A DNA stretch of 23,471 nucleotides from CALMFG01 sp963666035 (GTDB taxonomy: Bacteria > Bacillota > Clostridia > Christensenellales > CALMFG01), in NCBI GenBank assembly GCA_963666035.2, contig CAXXJI010000010.1:1-23471 (forward strand), in the 5' to 3' direction. The notes under the pieces were generated by a model. The model made no database searches. It had not been told where the DNA came from and saw nothing but the letters and a program-made list of their open reading frames with translations. A program made the position numbers and the translations under genes. Each line of letters opens with the position of its first letter. The stretch's first letter is position 1. Positions 14,567 to 22,818 of this stretch are shown here, piece by piece.

Positions 14567-16406
14567 ATGTGTGGAATTGTTGGGTACATAGGCGATAAAA
14601 ATGTTTATCCTATTTTAATAAACGGACTAAAGAGATTGGAATACAGAGGATACGATTCTGCAGGAATTGTACTTTTTGATTCACAATTAAATATCTATAA
14701 GCAAAAAGGGAAAGTTAGCGGGCTGGAAGAATTTGTGGCCGATAAAAACACTAATGGTACGATTGGAATAGGCCATACAAGATGGGCAACACACGGCGAA
14801 CCAAACAATATAAATGCGCACCCCCATGTTTCCATGAATGGTATTTTTTCATTGGTCCATAATGGTATTATCGAAAATTACGATGAAATTAAAAAAGACC
14901 TCCTGAAGCAAGGAATAAGGTTTTATAGCGATACAGACTCGGAAGTACTGGCTAATTTAATTGAATATTTTTACCAGCAAAATGAGAACGTTACTGCCGA
15001 GATGGCGGTTCGGTTAGCTTTGTCGAAAGTTGTTGGTGCATATGGGTTAGTGGTTATTTGTAAAGAAGAAAGCGATAAACTTATTGCAGCCAGAAAAGGT
15101 AGTCCGTTAGTAATCGGGATTGGCAAAAACGAGTATTTTATTGCCTCTGACGCCACTCCAATTATCGACTATACAAAGCAAGTGGTTTACCTAAACGATT
15201 TTGATGTGGCTGTTATTGAAAAAAACAGCCTGACCCTTAAAAATATTGAAAACAATCCTGTCCCGATAAAAATTAAAGAAGTTGATTTGCATATCGGGGA
15301 AATGGACAAAGGTGATTTTGAGCATTTTATGCTCAAGGAAATTTTTGAACAACCAAAAACCATTGAAGACACTTTTCGTGGACGGATACATACCGATCAA
15401 TCGGAAATCGTTCTGGGCGGACTTATGGATGTGTTTCCCAGGATTAAAGATGCCAACAGGATTATCATTATAGGTTGCGGAACTTCGTGGCATGCAGCGC
15501 TAATAGGGGAATATATGATCGAAGAATATGCCCATATTCCAGTCGAAGTTGAATATGCCTCTGAGTTTAGGTACCGAAAACCAGTTATTACTGAAAAAGA
15601 TGTGATCATCGCCATAAGCCAAAGTGGTGAAACTGCCGATACTTTGGCAGCTATTGCAATGGCAAAACAAAAAGGGGCACTTATTCTAGGTATTTGCAAT
15701 GTTGTTGGTTCAAGTTTAACCAGGGAAACCGATGCCGGGGTTTATACACATGCCGGGATGGAAATTGGGGTAGCATCAACAAAAGCTTTTACAGCCCAGG
15801 TAACCGTTTTGTCCATGTTGGCACTAAAACTTGCAAATACAAAAGGAACTATTGAAACGGAATTATACACCACATTGATTAAAGAGCTTGCCGATATTCC
15901 TGAAAAGATTAAAACCATCCTTATTTCACATCCAAGTATAAAAGAAATCGCAAAAAAATACCAGGAAGCAAACAGCGCTTTATATCTCGGACGGGGTTAT
16001 TTGTTCCCGGTCGCGTTGGAAGGCGCTTTAAAGCTAAAAGAAATATCGTATATCCATGCAGAAGGGTATGCCGCAGGCGAAATGAAACACGGACCAATTG
16101 CACTGGTTGACAGTAATTTACCTGTAGTGGTAGTTGCCCCACAAGATAATTACTACGAAAAAATTGTAAGTAATATCCAGGAAGTTAAGGCAAGAAATGG
16201 GAATATAATAGCGTGTTGTAACGGAAGGCGATGTACGGCTAAAAGAAATGGTGCAGGATGTATTTGAAATCCCAAAATCGCATCCTTCTGTGTCTCCTCT
16301 TTTAGCGATTATCCCATTGCAGCTTTTTTCTTATTACACTGCACTTTTGCGGGGCTGTAATGTTGACCAGCCCAGAAACCTGGCAAAATCGGTAACGGTT
16401 GAGTAA
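14567..16406 (+). CDS. glmS: Glucosamine-6-phosphate synthase, with a frameshift near the 3' end
   Basis: GlmS makes glucosamine 6-phosphate from fructose 6-phosphate and glutamine, the first step to UDP-GlcNAc. The N-terminal glutaminase starts MCGIVGYIG, so Cys2 is the nucleophile; two SIS sugar-isomerase domains follow (CGTSWHAA, SQSGETADT, then LGRGYLFPVALEGALKLKE). The frame as given stops at 16267 after 566 residues with a nonsense tail (ACCNGRRCT). Removing one base near 16214 (GCGTGTTGTAACG instead of GCGGTTGTAACG) restores VVTEGDV, FEIPKSHP and the terminal NLAKSVTVE, whose Lys and tail are needed for catalysis. The repaired protein is 612 residues, the family's usual length. The gene is normally essential, so an error in the sequence is more likely than loss. 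Confidence 0.93.
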
Positions 16407-16435
16407 ATAATATTCGTCATCCCCAAATTACGGAG

Positions 16436-16456
16436 TATTAATCCTTAGGATTAATA
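16436..16456. promoter_or_regulatory. 21-bp palindrome upstream of the LRR gene
   Basis: Two perfect 10-base arms (TATTAATCCT and AGGATTAATA) flank a single central T. It lies 30 bp past the repaired glmS stop and 47 bp before the LRR start. No T run follows, so it is not a typical terminator; an operator for a dimeric regulator is a better guess. Confidence 0.5.
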
Positions 16457-16503
16457 GAAATTGTTGTAAATTTATTTCCAAAATATGATGTAACCTTTCA
16501 ACC

Positions 16504-18021
16504 ATGAAAAAAGCCTTATTGTTACTTTTTATTCTGTTTTTACTTAACAGTTGTAAAAATAATTATTCGTTAGAAGTCAATATTTCGCCTGAATACAGTG
16601 GTTCTGTTACTCCAACCGGAGGCGTTTTCGAGGAAGGGACCGAGGTTACAATAATTGGCACACCATCCAATGGATTTATCTTTAAAGAATACAAAGGAGA
16701 TTTTTATGATACATCGAATCCAACAACGGTTAAAATGAATTCAAATAAATCAATAACAGTTGTTTTTGAAGAAAATGATTCAGATGAAGATGGTATAATG
16801 GATAACTCTGATAATTGCCAGGACACACCTTATGGCGAAATTGTTGATTCGAATGGTTGCTCTTCATCTCAGAAAGATTCTGATGGTGACGGAATCATGG
16901 ATAACATTGATCAATGTCCGAATACCCCAATTACTGAAGCTGCTGATCAGCATGGTTGCTCACTAAGCCAAAAAACGTATGTGCCAGATGATAAGTTTGA
17001 ACAATATTTAATTGATCATCGCTATGATACGGAATTGGACGATTATGTAAAAACAGCAGCAATAGAAAATATAACCTCTTTAGAATTATACAACCGTGGA
17101 ATTACAGACCTTACGGGGATTGAAAGTTTTATAAGTTTAACCGAATTACAATGTAGTAATAACCAGTTATCGAGCATCGATCTTAGCAACTGTACAAAAT
17201 TAATTACCTTAAATTGCTTGAATAACGAGTTAACAAATCTGGATGTGTCTAATTGCTCTGAGCTTTATCTGATTGATTGTAGAGAAAATGAACTAAGTAG
17301 TTTAGATATTAGTAACTTGTCAAAATTAGTTACACTTAATTGTTCGCAAAACAATCTTTCAAGTATAAATATTAGCAATTGTTCTGATCTGAGAATTCTA
17401 CATTGCAATCAAAATCAACTCAATGCCTTAACCATAAACGACAGCCCTTCGTTGCTTAATTTAAATTGCGCCAATAACCAACTAACAAACCTTGATTTAA
17501 ATTTATGCACGCAGTTGGAAGTATTAGATTGTAAGCAGAATAGGCTTAATAGTTTCAATATAAGTAATTGCCAATTACTGAATAACCTTGACTGCGAACA
17601 AAATCAGTTAACTACAATTGATATTGATGACTTTCATAATTTAACCCATTTTATTGCAGCCAAAACCTACTCTTAAATTTGGATTTAAGCACTTGCACAG
17701 GATTAACAACACTAGAATGCGAGCAAAATAGACTTACCAATATAAATATAGATGCTTGTACACTTTTAGGGACATTAGAATGTAGCTTGAACCAACTTAC
17801 CAATTTAAATGTAAGCAGTTGCACACAAATAGGAACATTATTTTGTGACAGAAATCAACTTACGGATTTGGATGTAAGCAATTGTGAGCTGGTTAAATTA
17901 TTTTAATTGCGAACAGAACCCTTTAACTTGTATAACAGTCAGTCAATATCAGCTCAACAATATCCCACCATATTGGCAAAAAGGCTCAAACGATACATAT
18001 TCAATAAATTGCAGCCAATAA
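16504..18021 (+). CDS. Leucine-rich-repeat lipoprotein with TSP3 repeats (two frameshifts)
   Basis: A surface-type lipoprotein. The signal peptide ends in LLNSC with lipidated Cys17. Residues 22-91 look like a divergent InlB B-repeat domain (GSVTPTGGVFEEGTEVTI, KSITVVFEE). Residues 92-152 hold two thrombospondin type 3-like calcium-binding units (DSDEDGIMDNSDNC, DSDGDGIMDNIDQC). After a VPDDKFEQYLID block come thirteen 21-residue repeats of the form L..L.C..NQLT.LDLSNC.., probably a solenoid for binding ligands or substrates. The first frame ends at 17676. Adding one T at 17649-17652 and removing one T at 17901-17904 gives a 505-residue protein ending INCSQ and keeps the 21-residue spacing, so both are single-base indels. 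No T9SS sorting domain is visible. It could be sequence error or a true pseudogene. Confidence 0.78.
17137..17950 (+). repeat. Thirteen tandem 63-bp LRR-coding repeats
   Basis: From 17137 the protein repeats every 21 residues: position 1 L, 4 L, 6 C, 9 N, 11 L, 14 L or I, 19 C or similar. Twelve complete units end at 17891 and a thirteenth begins at 17892. At DNA level the units have diverged, so they are old rather than recent copies. Confidence 0.75.
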
Positions 18022-18050
18022 TTTAAAAAAAGGGGCATGTGAGCCTCCCA
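18022..18050 (-). terminator. Possible terminator after the DUF4252 gene
   Basis: On the minus strand GGAGGC and GCCCC (18032-18046) can pair with a bulged A, followed by seven T (complement of 18025-18031). The stem is short and imperfect. Confidence 0.4.
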
Positions 18051-18052
18051 AC

Positions 18053-19135
18053 TTATTTTGTCGTGATTTTTATTATCGTTTGTTCTCCTTTTTTATCCCC
18101 TTTTGTTATATCGATCGTTTTAATGGTGTTGTGATCAATATCCTTTATTTTATTAGCTTTTACTTTTTTTCCATCCAGATAATATACCGTATTTGTATCG
18201 CCAGGTGCACTTAAGAAAATTGGCTCTCTCTGGTATCTTTCAGCCATTTGCCTGTATTTTTCTTCCATTTTAATATGGCGCTCAGCCATTTCACGGGCTT
18301 GTTCTTCAATTTTTCGCACTTGCTTTTCGCTCAGCACATGTTGTTGTTCAGCAAGTTGCCTGGCTTTTTCTTCCATTTGGCGAATTTTTTCCTGGTTAAA
18401 ATACTCGCTTTTCTCAGCCATCTCCTGCGCTTTTAATTCCAATTCCCGCAACCTGTCTTCATCAAACCATTGCCTATTGGCAAAAGACTGCTCTATTTGT
18501 TCTATTTGTTCGGGCGATAATCCCTTAAAATCCAATGTATCCAGTCCTTCAAAATCGAAGTCAAAGTTAAAATCAAAATCGTGTCCAAACCTAAAACTAT
18601 TTGCCGTGCTGTTATTTACCCTATACAAATTCTCCAGTCCCCTTAAGTTCATCACTCTTCCCAACTGTGATAGTGTGTTCATATTAATTAATCCACTTAA
18701 TTCAACCAAATGAACCGACATTTCGGAGGATGTAATTAAAGCCAGAGAAGTGATGTCTTCATTGTCTTTCTCTAAATATACTTTTACATCTTCACCCATT
18801 TGCCTTTCTGTTTTAAACAAAGAATAACCTGATCCCTTGTAATATTCGTTTAATTCGTCATACATTGTTTGAACGGTGGGTTCTTCTTTCCGACCTTCAA
18901 AATCACGTAGCGACACCAGCAAAATATTATCCAAATCCTGTAAAGTAGTATAAACCGGTGATTCCTTATCAATATCCTTCTTTTTGAGGTACATCTCAAA
19001 CATATCGCTTGAAATATTGCTTGCACTAAAGCCATCAATTTGGGCATACTTTTCAGTAATATTTGTAAATAGGTCCTGCGAAAACACAGGGATTGTCAAA
19101 ATTGACAGGATTAAAACTATTGTTAATTGTTTCAT
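18053..19135 (-). CDS. DUF4252 protein with a coiled coil and a plug-like tail
   Basis: A 360-residue exported protein; the signal peptide is about residues 1-20 (ILTIPVFSQ). Residues 21-175 match DUF4252, a Bacteroidota family of unknown function often found with ECF sigma operons. An aromatic/acidic stretch follows (HDFDFNFDFDFEGLD, 185-199). Residues 226-302 are a long charged coiled coil of repeating EEKARQLAE-type units. The C-terminus (317-360: VYYLDGKKVKANKI, NTIKTIDITKG, TIIKITTK) resembles the DGxxV ... I.vlKG ... GVI.ITTK pattern of TonB-plug or M56-associated domains, which I find unusual for the family. It lies 7 bp after the putative anti-sigma gene in the same operon, so it is likely an output or a regulator of that system. 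Confidence 0.8.
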   Translation of the reverse strand: MKQLTIVLILSILTIPVFSQDLFTNITEKYAQIDGFSASNISSDMFEMYLKKKDIDKESPVYTTLQDLDNILLVSLRDFEGRKEEPTVQTMYDELNEYYKGSGYSLFKTERQMGEDVKVYLEKDNEDITSLALITSSEMSVHLVELSGLINMNTLSQLGRVMNLRGLENLYRVNNSTANSFRFGHDFDFNFDFDFEGLDTLDFKGLSPEQIEQIEQSFANRQWFDEDRLRELELKAQEMAEKSEYFNQEKIRQMEEKARQLAEQQHVLSEKQVRKIEEQAREMAERHIKMEEKYRQMAERYQREPIFLSAPGDTNTVYYLDGKKVKANKIKDIDHNTIKTIDITKGDKKGEQTIIKITTK

Positions 19136-19142
19136 GATTGTA

Positions 19143-19580
19143 TTAATTAATGATTATTTCCACATTTTCATCTACCCAAAGAACCATCATTTCTTCCGGC
19201 TCCTCGGTTTGTAAGCTTTCCGAAACCTGGAGCATTGCCCTTTCCATTTCAAAAAACTGGTCTTCCATTGCACGGATTTTATTGTTTCGGATATTTAAGA
19301 ATACACTTAACACAATAAGAATTACCGCTGCAGCTGAGGTAAAACTGTATAAACGTACTTTTAATGAGCGCTTTTTTCTGCTTTGACCATCTATTAGCTT
19401 ATTCAATTCGTTTTCCAAGCCTTCCGGCACCTGACTTTCATGGTCGAAAAAACGAAACATATCCTTTTCGACAGAATCTTCATCATTCAGAAACAAAGCA
19501 TCCTTTATTTCTTTCTCTTCTTCTAACGAAGTATTTCCACTATAATACCTGCTTAACAGCTTGTTCCATTCCTTGCTCAT
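19143..19580 (-). CDS. Putative membrane anti-sigma factor
   Basis: A 145-residue single-pass protein. Residues 1-65 are acidic and probably helical (EWNKLLSRYYSGNTSLEEEKEI), fitting a cytoplasmic sigma-binding domain, although no zinc-binding HxxxC motif is present. A basic patch RKKRSLKVR (68-76) precedes a membrane segment at about 78-96. The periplasmic part ends in an acidic VLWVDENVEIIIN. The start overlaps the sigma factor gene by 41 bp, as in many ECF sigma/anti-sigma pairs, and the DUF4252 gene follows. I do not recognise a named family from sequence alone; the anti-sigma role is inferred from position and topology. Confidence 0.68.
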   Translation of the reverse strand: MSKEWNKLLSRYYSGNTSLEEEKEIKDALFLNDEDSVEKDMFRFFDHESQVPEGLENELNKLIDGQSRKKRSLKVRLYSFTSAAAVILIVLSVFLNIRNNKIRAMEDQFFEMERAMLQVSESLQTEEPEEMMVLWVDENVEIIIN

Positions 19581-20073
19581 AATCGTAAATTTTATTCAAT
19601 TCACTTTTAATCATTTGCCGTGCCCTTGAAAGGATAACCCGTATGTAGGGCACTTCAAAATCCAACATTTCCTTAATCTCATCGAAAGAAAAACCGTCTA
19701 TTTCCCTTAATTTTATCACTTCCCTGTATTTTTCAGGTAATTTTTCGATAATCATTCGAACATGTTCCAAACGTTCAATAGCATCCCCATGCATTTCAAT
19801 TGAATCGTGCATGCTGTTTTGTTCATGTTCGTCTGAAATTCTTTCGGGCTTTTTCTTTTTCAATAAATCAAAACAATGGTTTTTTGCGATCGTTATCACA
19901 TAAGCCCGCATATTCGATACTTTCTCTAGTTCAAACCTTTTACCCCAAAGTTTAAGCATTAATTCCTGTATTGCATCTTTGCTTTCCTCTTCATCCTTCA
20001 AAATGCTGTTTATCAACGGATAAAGCTTTCTGGAGTAAGGGATGATCTGTATTTTGAACTCTTCTGCGGTCAT
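19540..20073 (-). CDS. ECF-type RNA polymerase sigma factor
   Basis: A 177-residue sigma-70 family factor with only regions 2 and 4. Region 2 spans about 15-75 (KDAIQELMLKLW, then MRAYVITIAKNHCFDLLKK). A linker of about 30 residues follows. Region 4 is about 105-157 (LPEKYREVIKLREIDGFSFDEI, then VPYIRVILSRARQMIKSEL) with the helix-turn-helix. It begins an operon with the putative anti-sigma and DUF4252 genes, so it probably controls its own cluster. The gene is divergent from mntP; no clear TTTG/TAnnTTTG promoter is seen on its side, consistent with self-recognition of a different motif, which I cannot identify here. Its C-terminus overlaps the anti-sigma reading frame. Confidence 0.92.
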   Translation of the reverse strand: MTAEEFKIQIIPYSRKLYPLINSILKDEEESKDAIQELMLKLWGKRFELEKVSNMRAYVITIAKNHCFDLLKKKKPERISDEHEQNSMHDSIEMHGDAIERLEHVRMIIEKLPEKYREVIKLREIDGFSFDEIKEMLDFEVPYIRVILSRARQMIKSELNKIYDYEQGMEQAVKQVL

Positions 20074-20157
20074 TCTATAAGTATGGACGATTTGCTTCTG
20101 CGTTTATAACAAAAGCAACAAAGAATTTTTGAGATTAGTAATTTTCATGAAAACATG

Positions 20158-20165
20158 TATTTTTG
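20158..20165 (+). promoter_or_regulatory. Candidate -7 element for mntP
   Basis: TATTTTTG is a full TAnnTTTG match ending 17 bases before ATG 20183. A TTTG at 20128-20131 is 26 bases upstream, too far for the usual 19-21. If real, it excludes the earlier in-frame starts of mntP. Confidence 0.42.
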
Positions 20166-20182
20166 TGCATCAAATTTTCAAC

Positions 20183-20755
20183 ATGCCATTTACGCAAGTT
20201 ATTACATTTATCCTTATTGGAATAGGATTAAGCTTTGATTCGTTCGCTGTTTCGGTTTCCTGTGGATTACTAAAAAAAGAAATCAGGTTTGTACAAGCAT
20301 GCAAAGTGGCTTCATTTCTTGCTATATTTCAAGCAATATTCCCGGTTATTGGATGGCTGATTGGAAAATCCGTTAAAAACCTAATTGCAAATACCGACCA
20401 TTGGATTGCATTTGGGCTTTTGTTGTTTATAGGTATTAAAATGATCGTTGAAGGCTTAAAACCTGATGGCTCTTTGAAAAAACTGGATCCATTTAAGCCA
20501 CTCGTCCTTATTGGGCTGGCAATTGCCACCAGCATTGATGCACTTGTGGTTGGACTAAGTTTTGGTTTACTTGATGATCCTATTATTGTGCCTGTAATAA
20601 TTATTGGAAGCGTTACTTTTATTGCTTCAATGTTAGGAATGCTTTTTGGCAAGAATATTCCTTCAAAAAGAAGCCATCAGTCCATAATTATAGGGGGAAT
20701 AATTCTTATCGTAATCGGTGGTAAAATATTACTGGAACACCTGTTCTTTAGTTAA
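20183..20755 (+). CDS. mntP: Putative manganese efflux pump MntP
   Basis: A 190-residue inner-membrane protein of the MntP (DUF204) family, which exports Mn(II). About six hydrophobic segments are visible. The two copies of the family's acidic helix are present: LSFDSFAVSVS with Asp19 and ATSIDALVVGLSFG with Asp119, symmetrical in an internal duplication. Start: ATG 20183 gives MPFTQVITFIL as in the family; ATG 20147 or TTG 20129 would add residues overlapping a promoter-like TATTTTTG. The stop overlaps the end of the convergent lipoprotein gene by 8 bp, with no terminator between. No yybP-type leader is evident in the ~110 bp upstream. Confidence 0.9.
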   Translation: MPFTQVITFILIGIGLSFDSFAVSVSCGLLKKEIRFVQACKVASFLAIFQAIFPVIGWLIGKSVKNLIANTDHWIAFGLLLFIGIKMIVEGLKPDGSLKKLDPFKPLVLIGLAIATSIDALVVGLSFGLLDDPIIVPVIIIGSVTFIASMLGMLFGKNIPSKRSHQSIIIGGIILIVIGGKILLEHLFFS

Positions 20756-21146
20756 TTCTTTCAACCTTAAGCGTAATTTCCTTCTCACTCAATTCGACAT
20801 CATCTCCCAAAACCGGATATGGCTCTACCGATACAAGTTCAATACTGATATTGTCAATCGTATCAGCCGGATTATCATAAGTATTTAATTCTAAAAGATG
20901 CAAGCGATCGGTTTCAAGGGCAATGGCAACTACAGCAGATCCCTGCCATATACAATCTGCATTTGCAGGACAGCGTGAATCATTCATTAATGCTGCTGTC
21001 ATCTGTATATCATCTCCTAATGCATCATAGGTAACCTCATAACCGAATAACATATTTTGTCCGAAGTTGAAAGTGGGATTTTCAGGATCATTCTTTTCAC
21101 AAGAAAAAATAAGCAAAGTGACCAACAATACAGCAATCCTTTTCAT
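20748..21146 (-). CDS. Small lipoprotein with a DSRCP-CxWxG motif
   Basis: A 132-residue putative lipoprotein. The signal ends in LLIFSC, with lipidated Cys16. The mature part has a beta-rich pattern and the segment NDSRCPANADCIWQGSAVV, where two cysteines could form a disulfide next to a CxWxG turn. I recall this motif from uncharacterised Bacteroidota lipoproteins but cannot name a Pfam family. The rest (LHLLELNTY, ISIELVSVEPYPVLG, EKEITLKVERI) looks like paired strands of a small sandwich domain. It is alone on its strand, convergent with mntP (8-bp overlap) and divergent from the Dus gene. The function is unknown. Confidence 0.72.
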   Translation of the reverse strand: MKRIAVLLVTLLIFSCEKNDPENPTFNFGQNMLFGYEVTYDALGDDIQMTAALMNDSRCPANADCIWQGSAVVAIALETDRLHLLELNTYDNPADTIDNISIELVSVEPYPVLGDDVELSEKEITLKVERIN

Positions 21147-21210
21147 AGCTCAAACGTTTATATTTACTTTCATAAGATGCATAAAACTACAAAAAGTTGC
21201 GTTAAAGGAT

Positions 21211-21218
21211 TATTTTTG
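21211..21218 (+). promoter_or_regulatory. Candidate -7 element for the Dus gene
   Basis: TATTTTTG matches TAnnTTTG exactly and ends 19 bases before ATG 21238. A GTTG at 21196-21199 is only 11 bases upstream, so a well-spaced -33 element is lacking. Confidence 0.42.
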
Positions 21219-21237
21219 TGCCAATTAGTATATTGAA

Positions 21238-22251
21238 ATGAAGATTGGACAAATTGATTTAGGGGACATGCCATTGTTCCTAGCCCCAATGGAAGATGTT
21301 ACATATAAGTCATTTAGGCACCTCTGCAAGTCTTTTGGGGCAGATGTGATGTACACAGAATTTGTATCTTCCGAAGCTTTGATCAGAAATATTGAGAAAA
21401 CCAAAGTAAAAATGGATTTGTATGACTTTGACCGTCCGGTAGCCATACAAATCTATGGGCATAATATAGATTCAATGGTTGAGGCAGCTAAAATTGTGGA
21501 AGAGTCGAATCCCGATTTTATTGACCTGAATTTTGGTTGCCCCATGAAAAAAATTGTCCGGCATGGTGCATGTTCCTATTTACTGAAAGACATCCCTAAA
21601 ATGGAGGAAATGGTTGCAAAGGTTGTAAAAGCCGTTAATTTGCCTGTCACGGCAAAAACAAGGTTGGGATGGGATGAAACCAGTACTCCAATTGTTGAAA
21701 TCGCAGAACGATTACAGGATGTAGGTTTGGCAGCATTAGCGATACACGGTCGAACCAGAAATCAATTGTATACTGGTGAAGCTGATTGGAAATTTATTGG
21801 GAAAGTCAAAAATAATCAACGAATTAAAATCCCAATTGTGGGCAATGGCGATATTAATGGACCTGAAAAAGCCAAATTATGTTTGGAACAATCTGGCGCT
21901 GATGGATTGATGGTTGGAAGGGGTGCAATTGGAAGGCCCTGGATTTTTAGGGAAATCAAACAGTATCTTGCAAGTGGTGCGCTTCCCAAACCAATGTCGG
22001 TAGAGGAAGTTACGAATGTTGCCATGGAACAATTAAAACTTACCATAGATTGGAGAGGGAATGAAAAGAATGCCATTCTTATGATGCGACGCCATTTTGC
22101 AAAATATTTTCCGGGGCTTCCAAATTTCAGGGAATTAAGAATAAGGCTCCTCCGTGCAGAAACCTACACCGAAGTTCATTCAATATTAAACACAATTGCC
22201 GACACCTATAAAGGTGTTTTGATGGATTATACCAACGTTAGCTTAAAATAA
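21238..22251 (+). CDS. dusB: tRNA dihydrouridine synthase, DusB-type
   Basis: A 337-residue FMN enzyme reducing uridines in tRNA D-loops. The N-terminal TIM barrel shows LAPMEDVTYKSFR (14-26), EFVSSEAL, DLNFGCP (97-102) with catalytic Cys101, AKTRLGWDE, ALAIHGRTRNQLYTG and IVGNGDI, then GADGLMVGRGAIGRPWIF for the phosphate site. The C-terminal helical domain (MMRRHFAKYFPGLP) follows. Length is typical. One oddity: after KKIVRHG the usual GAGxxLL reads GACSYLLKDIP. The DUF1232 gene starts 6 bp after the stop, and a TATTTTTG sits upstream. The family is certain; DusB versus another Dus group is from overall resemblance. Confidence 0.92.
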   Translation: MKIGQIDLGDMPLFLAPMEDVTYKSFRHLCKSFGADVMYTEFVSSEALIRNIEKTKVKMDLYDFDRPVAIQIYGHNIDSMVEAAKIVEESNPDFIDLNFGCPMKKIVRHGACSYLLKDIPKMEEMVAKVVKAVNLPVTAKTRLGWDETSTPIVEIAERLQDVGLAALAIHGRTRNQLYTGEADWKFIGKVKNNQRIKIPIVGNGDINGPEKAKLCLEQSGADGLMVGRGAIGRPWIFREIKQYLASGALPKPMSVEEVTNVAMEQLKLTIDWRGNEKNAILMMRRHFAKYFPGLPNFRELRIRLLRAETYTEVHSILNTIADTYKGVLMDYTNVSLK

Positions 22252-22256
22252 ATGAA

Positions 22257-22629
22257 ATGAATTATTCAAATCATTATTCAGAACAAAACCTTTGGGATAA
22301 AATTAAACAGTTTTCAAAAACTGCCGGAGAAAAGGTTGTTTATGCCGTTTTGTTATTGTTTTATCTCGTGACCGATAAGGGTGTATCCCTAAAATCAAAA
22401 GCAACAATTATAGGGGCACTGGGATATTTTATTTTCCCGTTGGATGCCATTCCCGACATCATGCCGGCAATTGGTTTTACAGATGATTTAGGAGTGCTAA
22501 TGTTTTGCTTTATCAGAAGTTTCATCAAGTATAACTCCTGAAATGAAGGAAAAAGCCAAAGATCAACTTAAAGAATGGTTTAGCAAAGTTAACGAGTCTG
22601 AAATTAAGGAACTTGAGGAAAAGCTATAA
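22257..22629 (+). CDS. DUF1232 (YkvA-like) membrane protein, with a frameshift
   Basis: A small protein with the DUF1232 signature YFIFPLDAIPDIMPAIGFTDDLGVL at about 60-84 and a preceding hydrophobic helix (VYAVLLLFYLV). The family is found widely in bacteria, with no agreed function. The frame as given stops at 22541 with a tail FCFIRSFIKYNS that does not fit. Removing one T from the run at 22503-22506 gives FALSEVSSSITPEMKEKA and continues through KEWFSKV to a stop at 22627-22629, 123 residues in all, as in the family. It begins 6 bp after the Dus gene, so they are co-transcribed. A terminator follows at 22767. The indel in a T run is probably a sequence error. Confidence 0.85.
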
Positions 22630-22766
22630 TCCTAATCTTTGTTGGTTTAATAAATTTTAACAATCTCCATTTCTTCATGGCATGCTATTTGGAATTCAAA
22701 AGGCATAGTTCTTATACTTAGGCAAATAAGAACTTCCTTTGTTTCTGTTTCTGTATTTAATAAAGA

Positions 22767-22792
22767 AAGTCGGCTTAAGAGCCGGCTTTTTT
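22767..22792 (+). terminator. Rho-independent terminator after the DUF1232 gene
   Basis: A 9-bp stem with one T-G pair (22767-22775 with 22780-22788; AAGTCGGCT / AGCCGGCTT), a TAAG loop and six T to 22792. It ends the Dus-DUF1232 unit inside the 189-bp gap before the permease. Confidence 0.87.
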
Positions 22793-22818
22793 ACATATTT
22801 TAGCCCCAAATTTATTCT

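Noticed and set aside
16205..16270. Programmed frameshift in glmS
   Set aside because: No slippery heptamer or downstream pseudoknot is apparent, and glmS is not known to use frameshifting; a simple extra base explains it.
20101..20182. yybP-ykoY manganese riboswitch before mntP
   Set aside because: The space is short, lacks the conserved loops I would expect, and contains a promoter-like -7 element close to the start.
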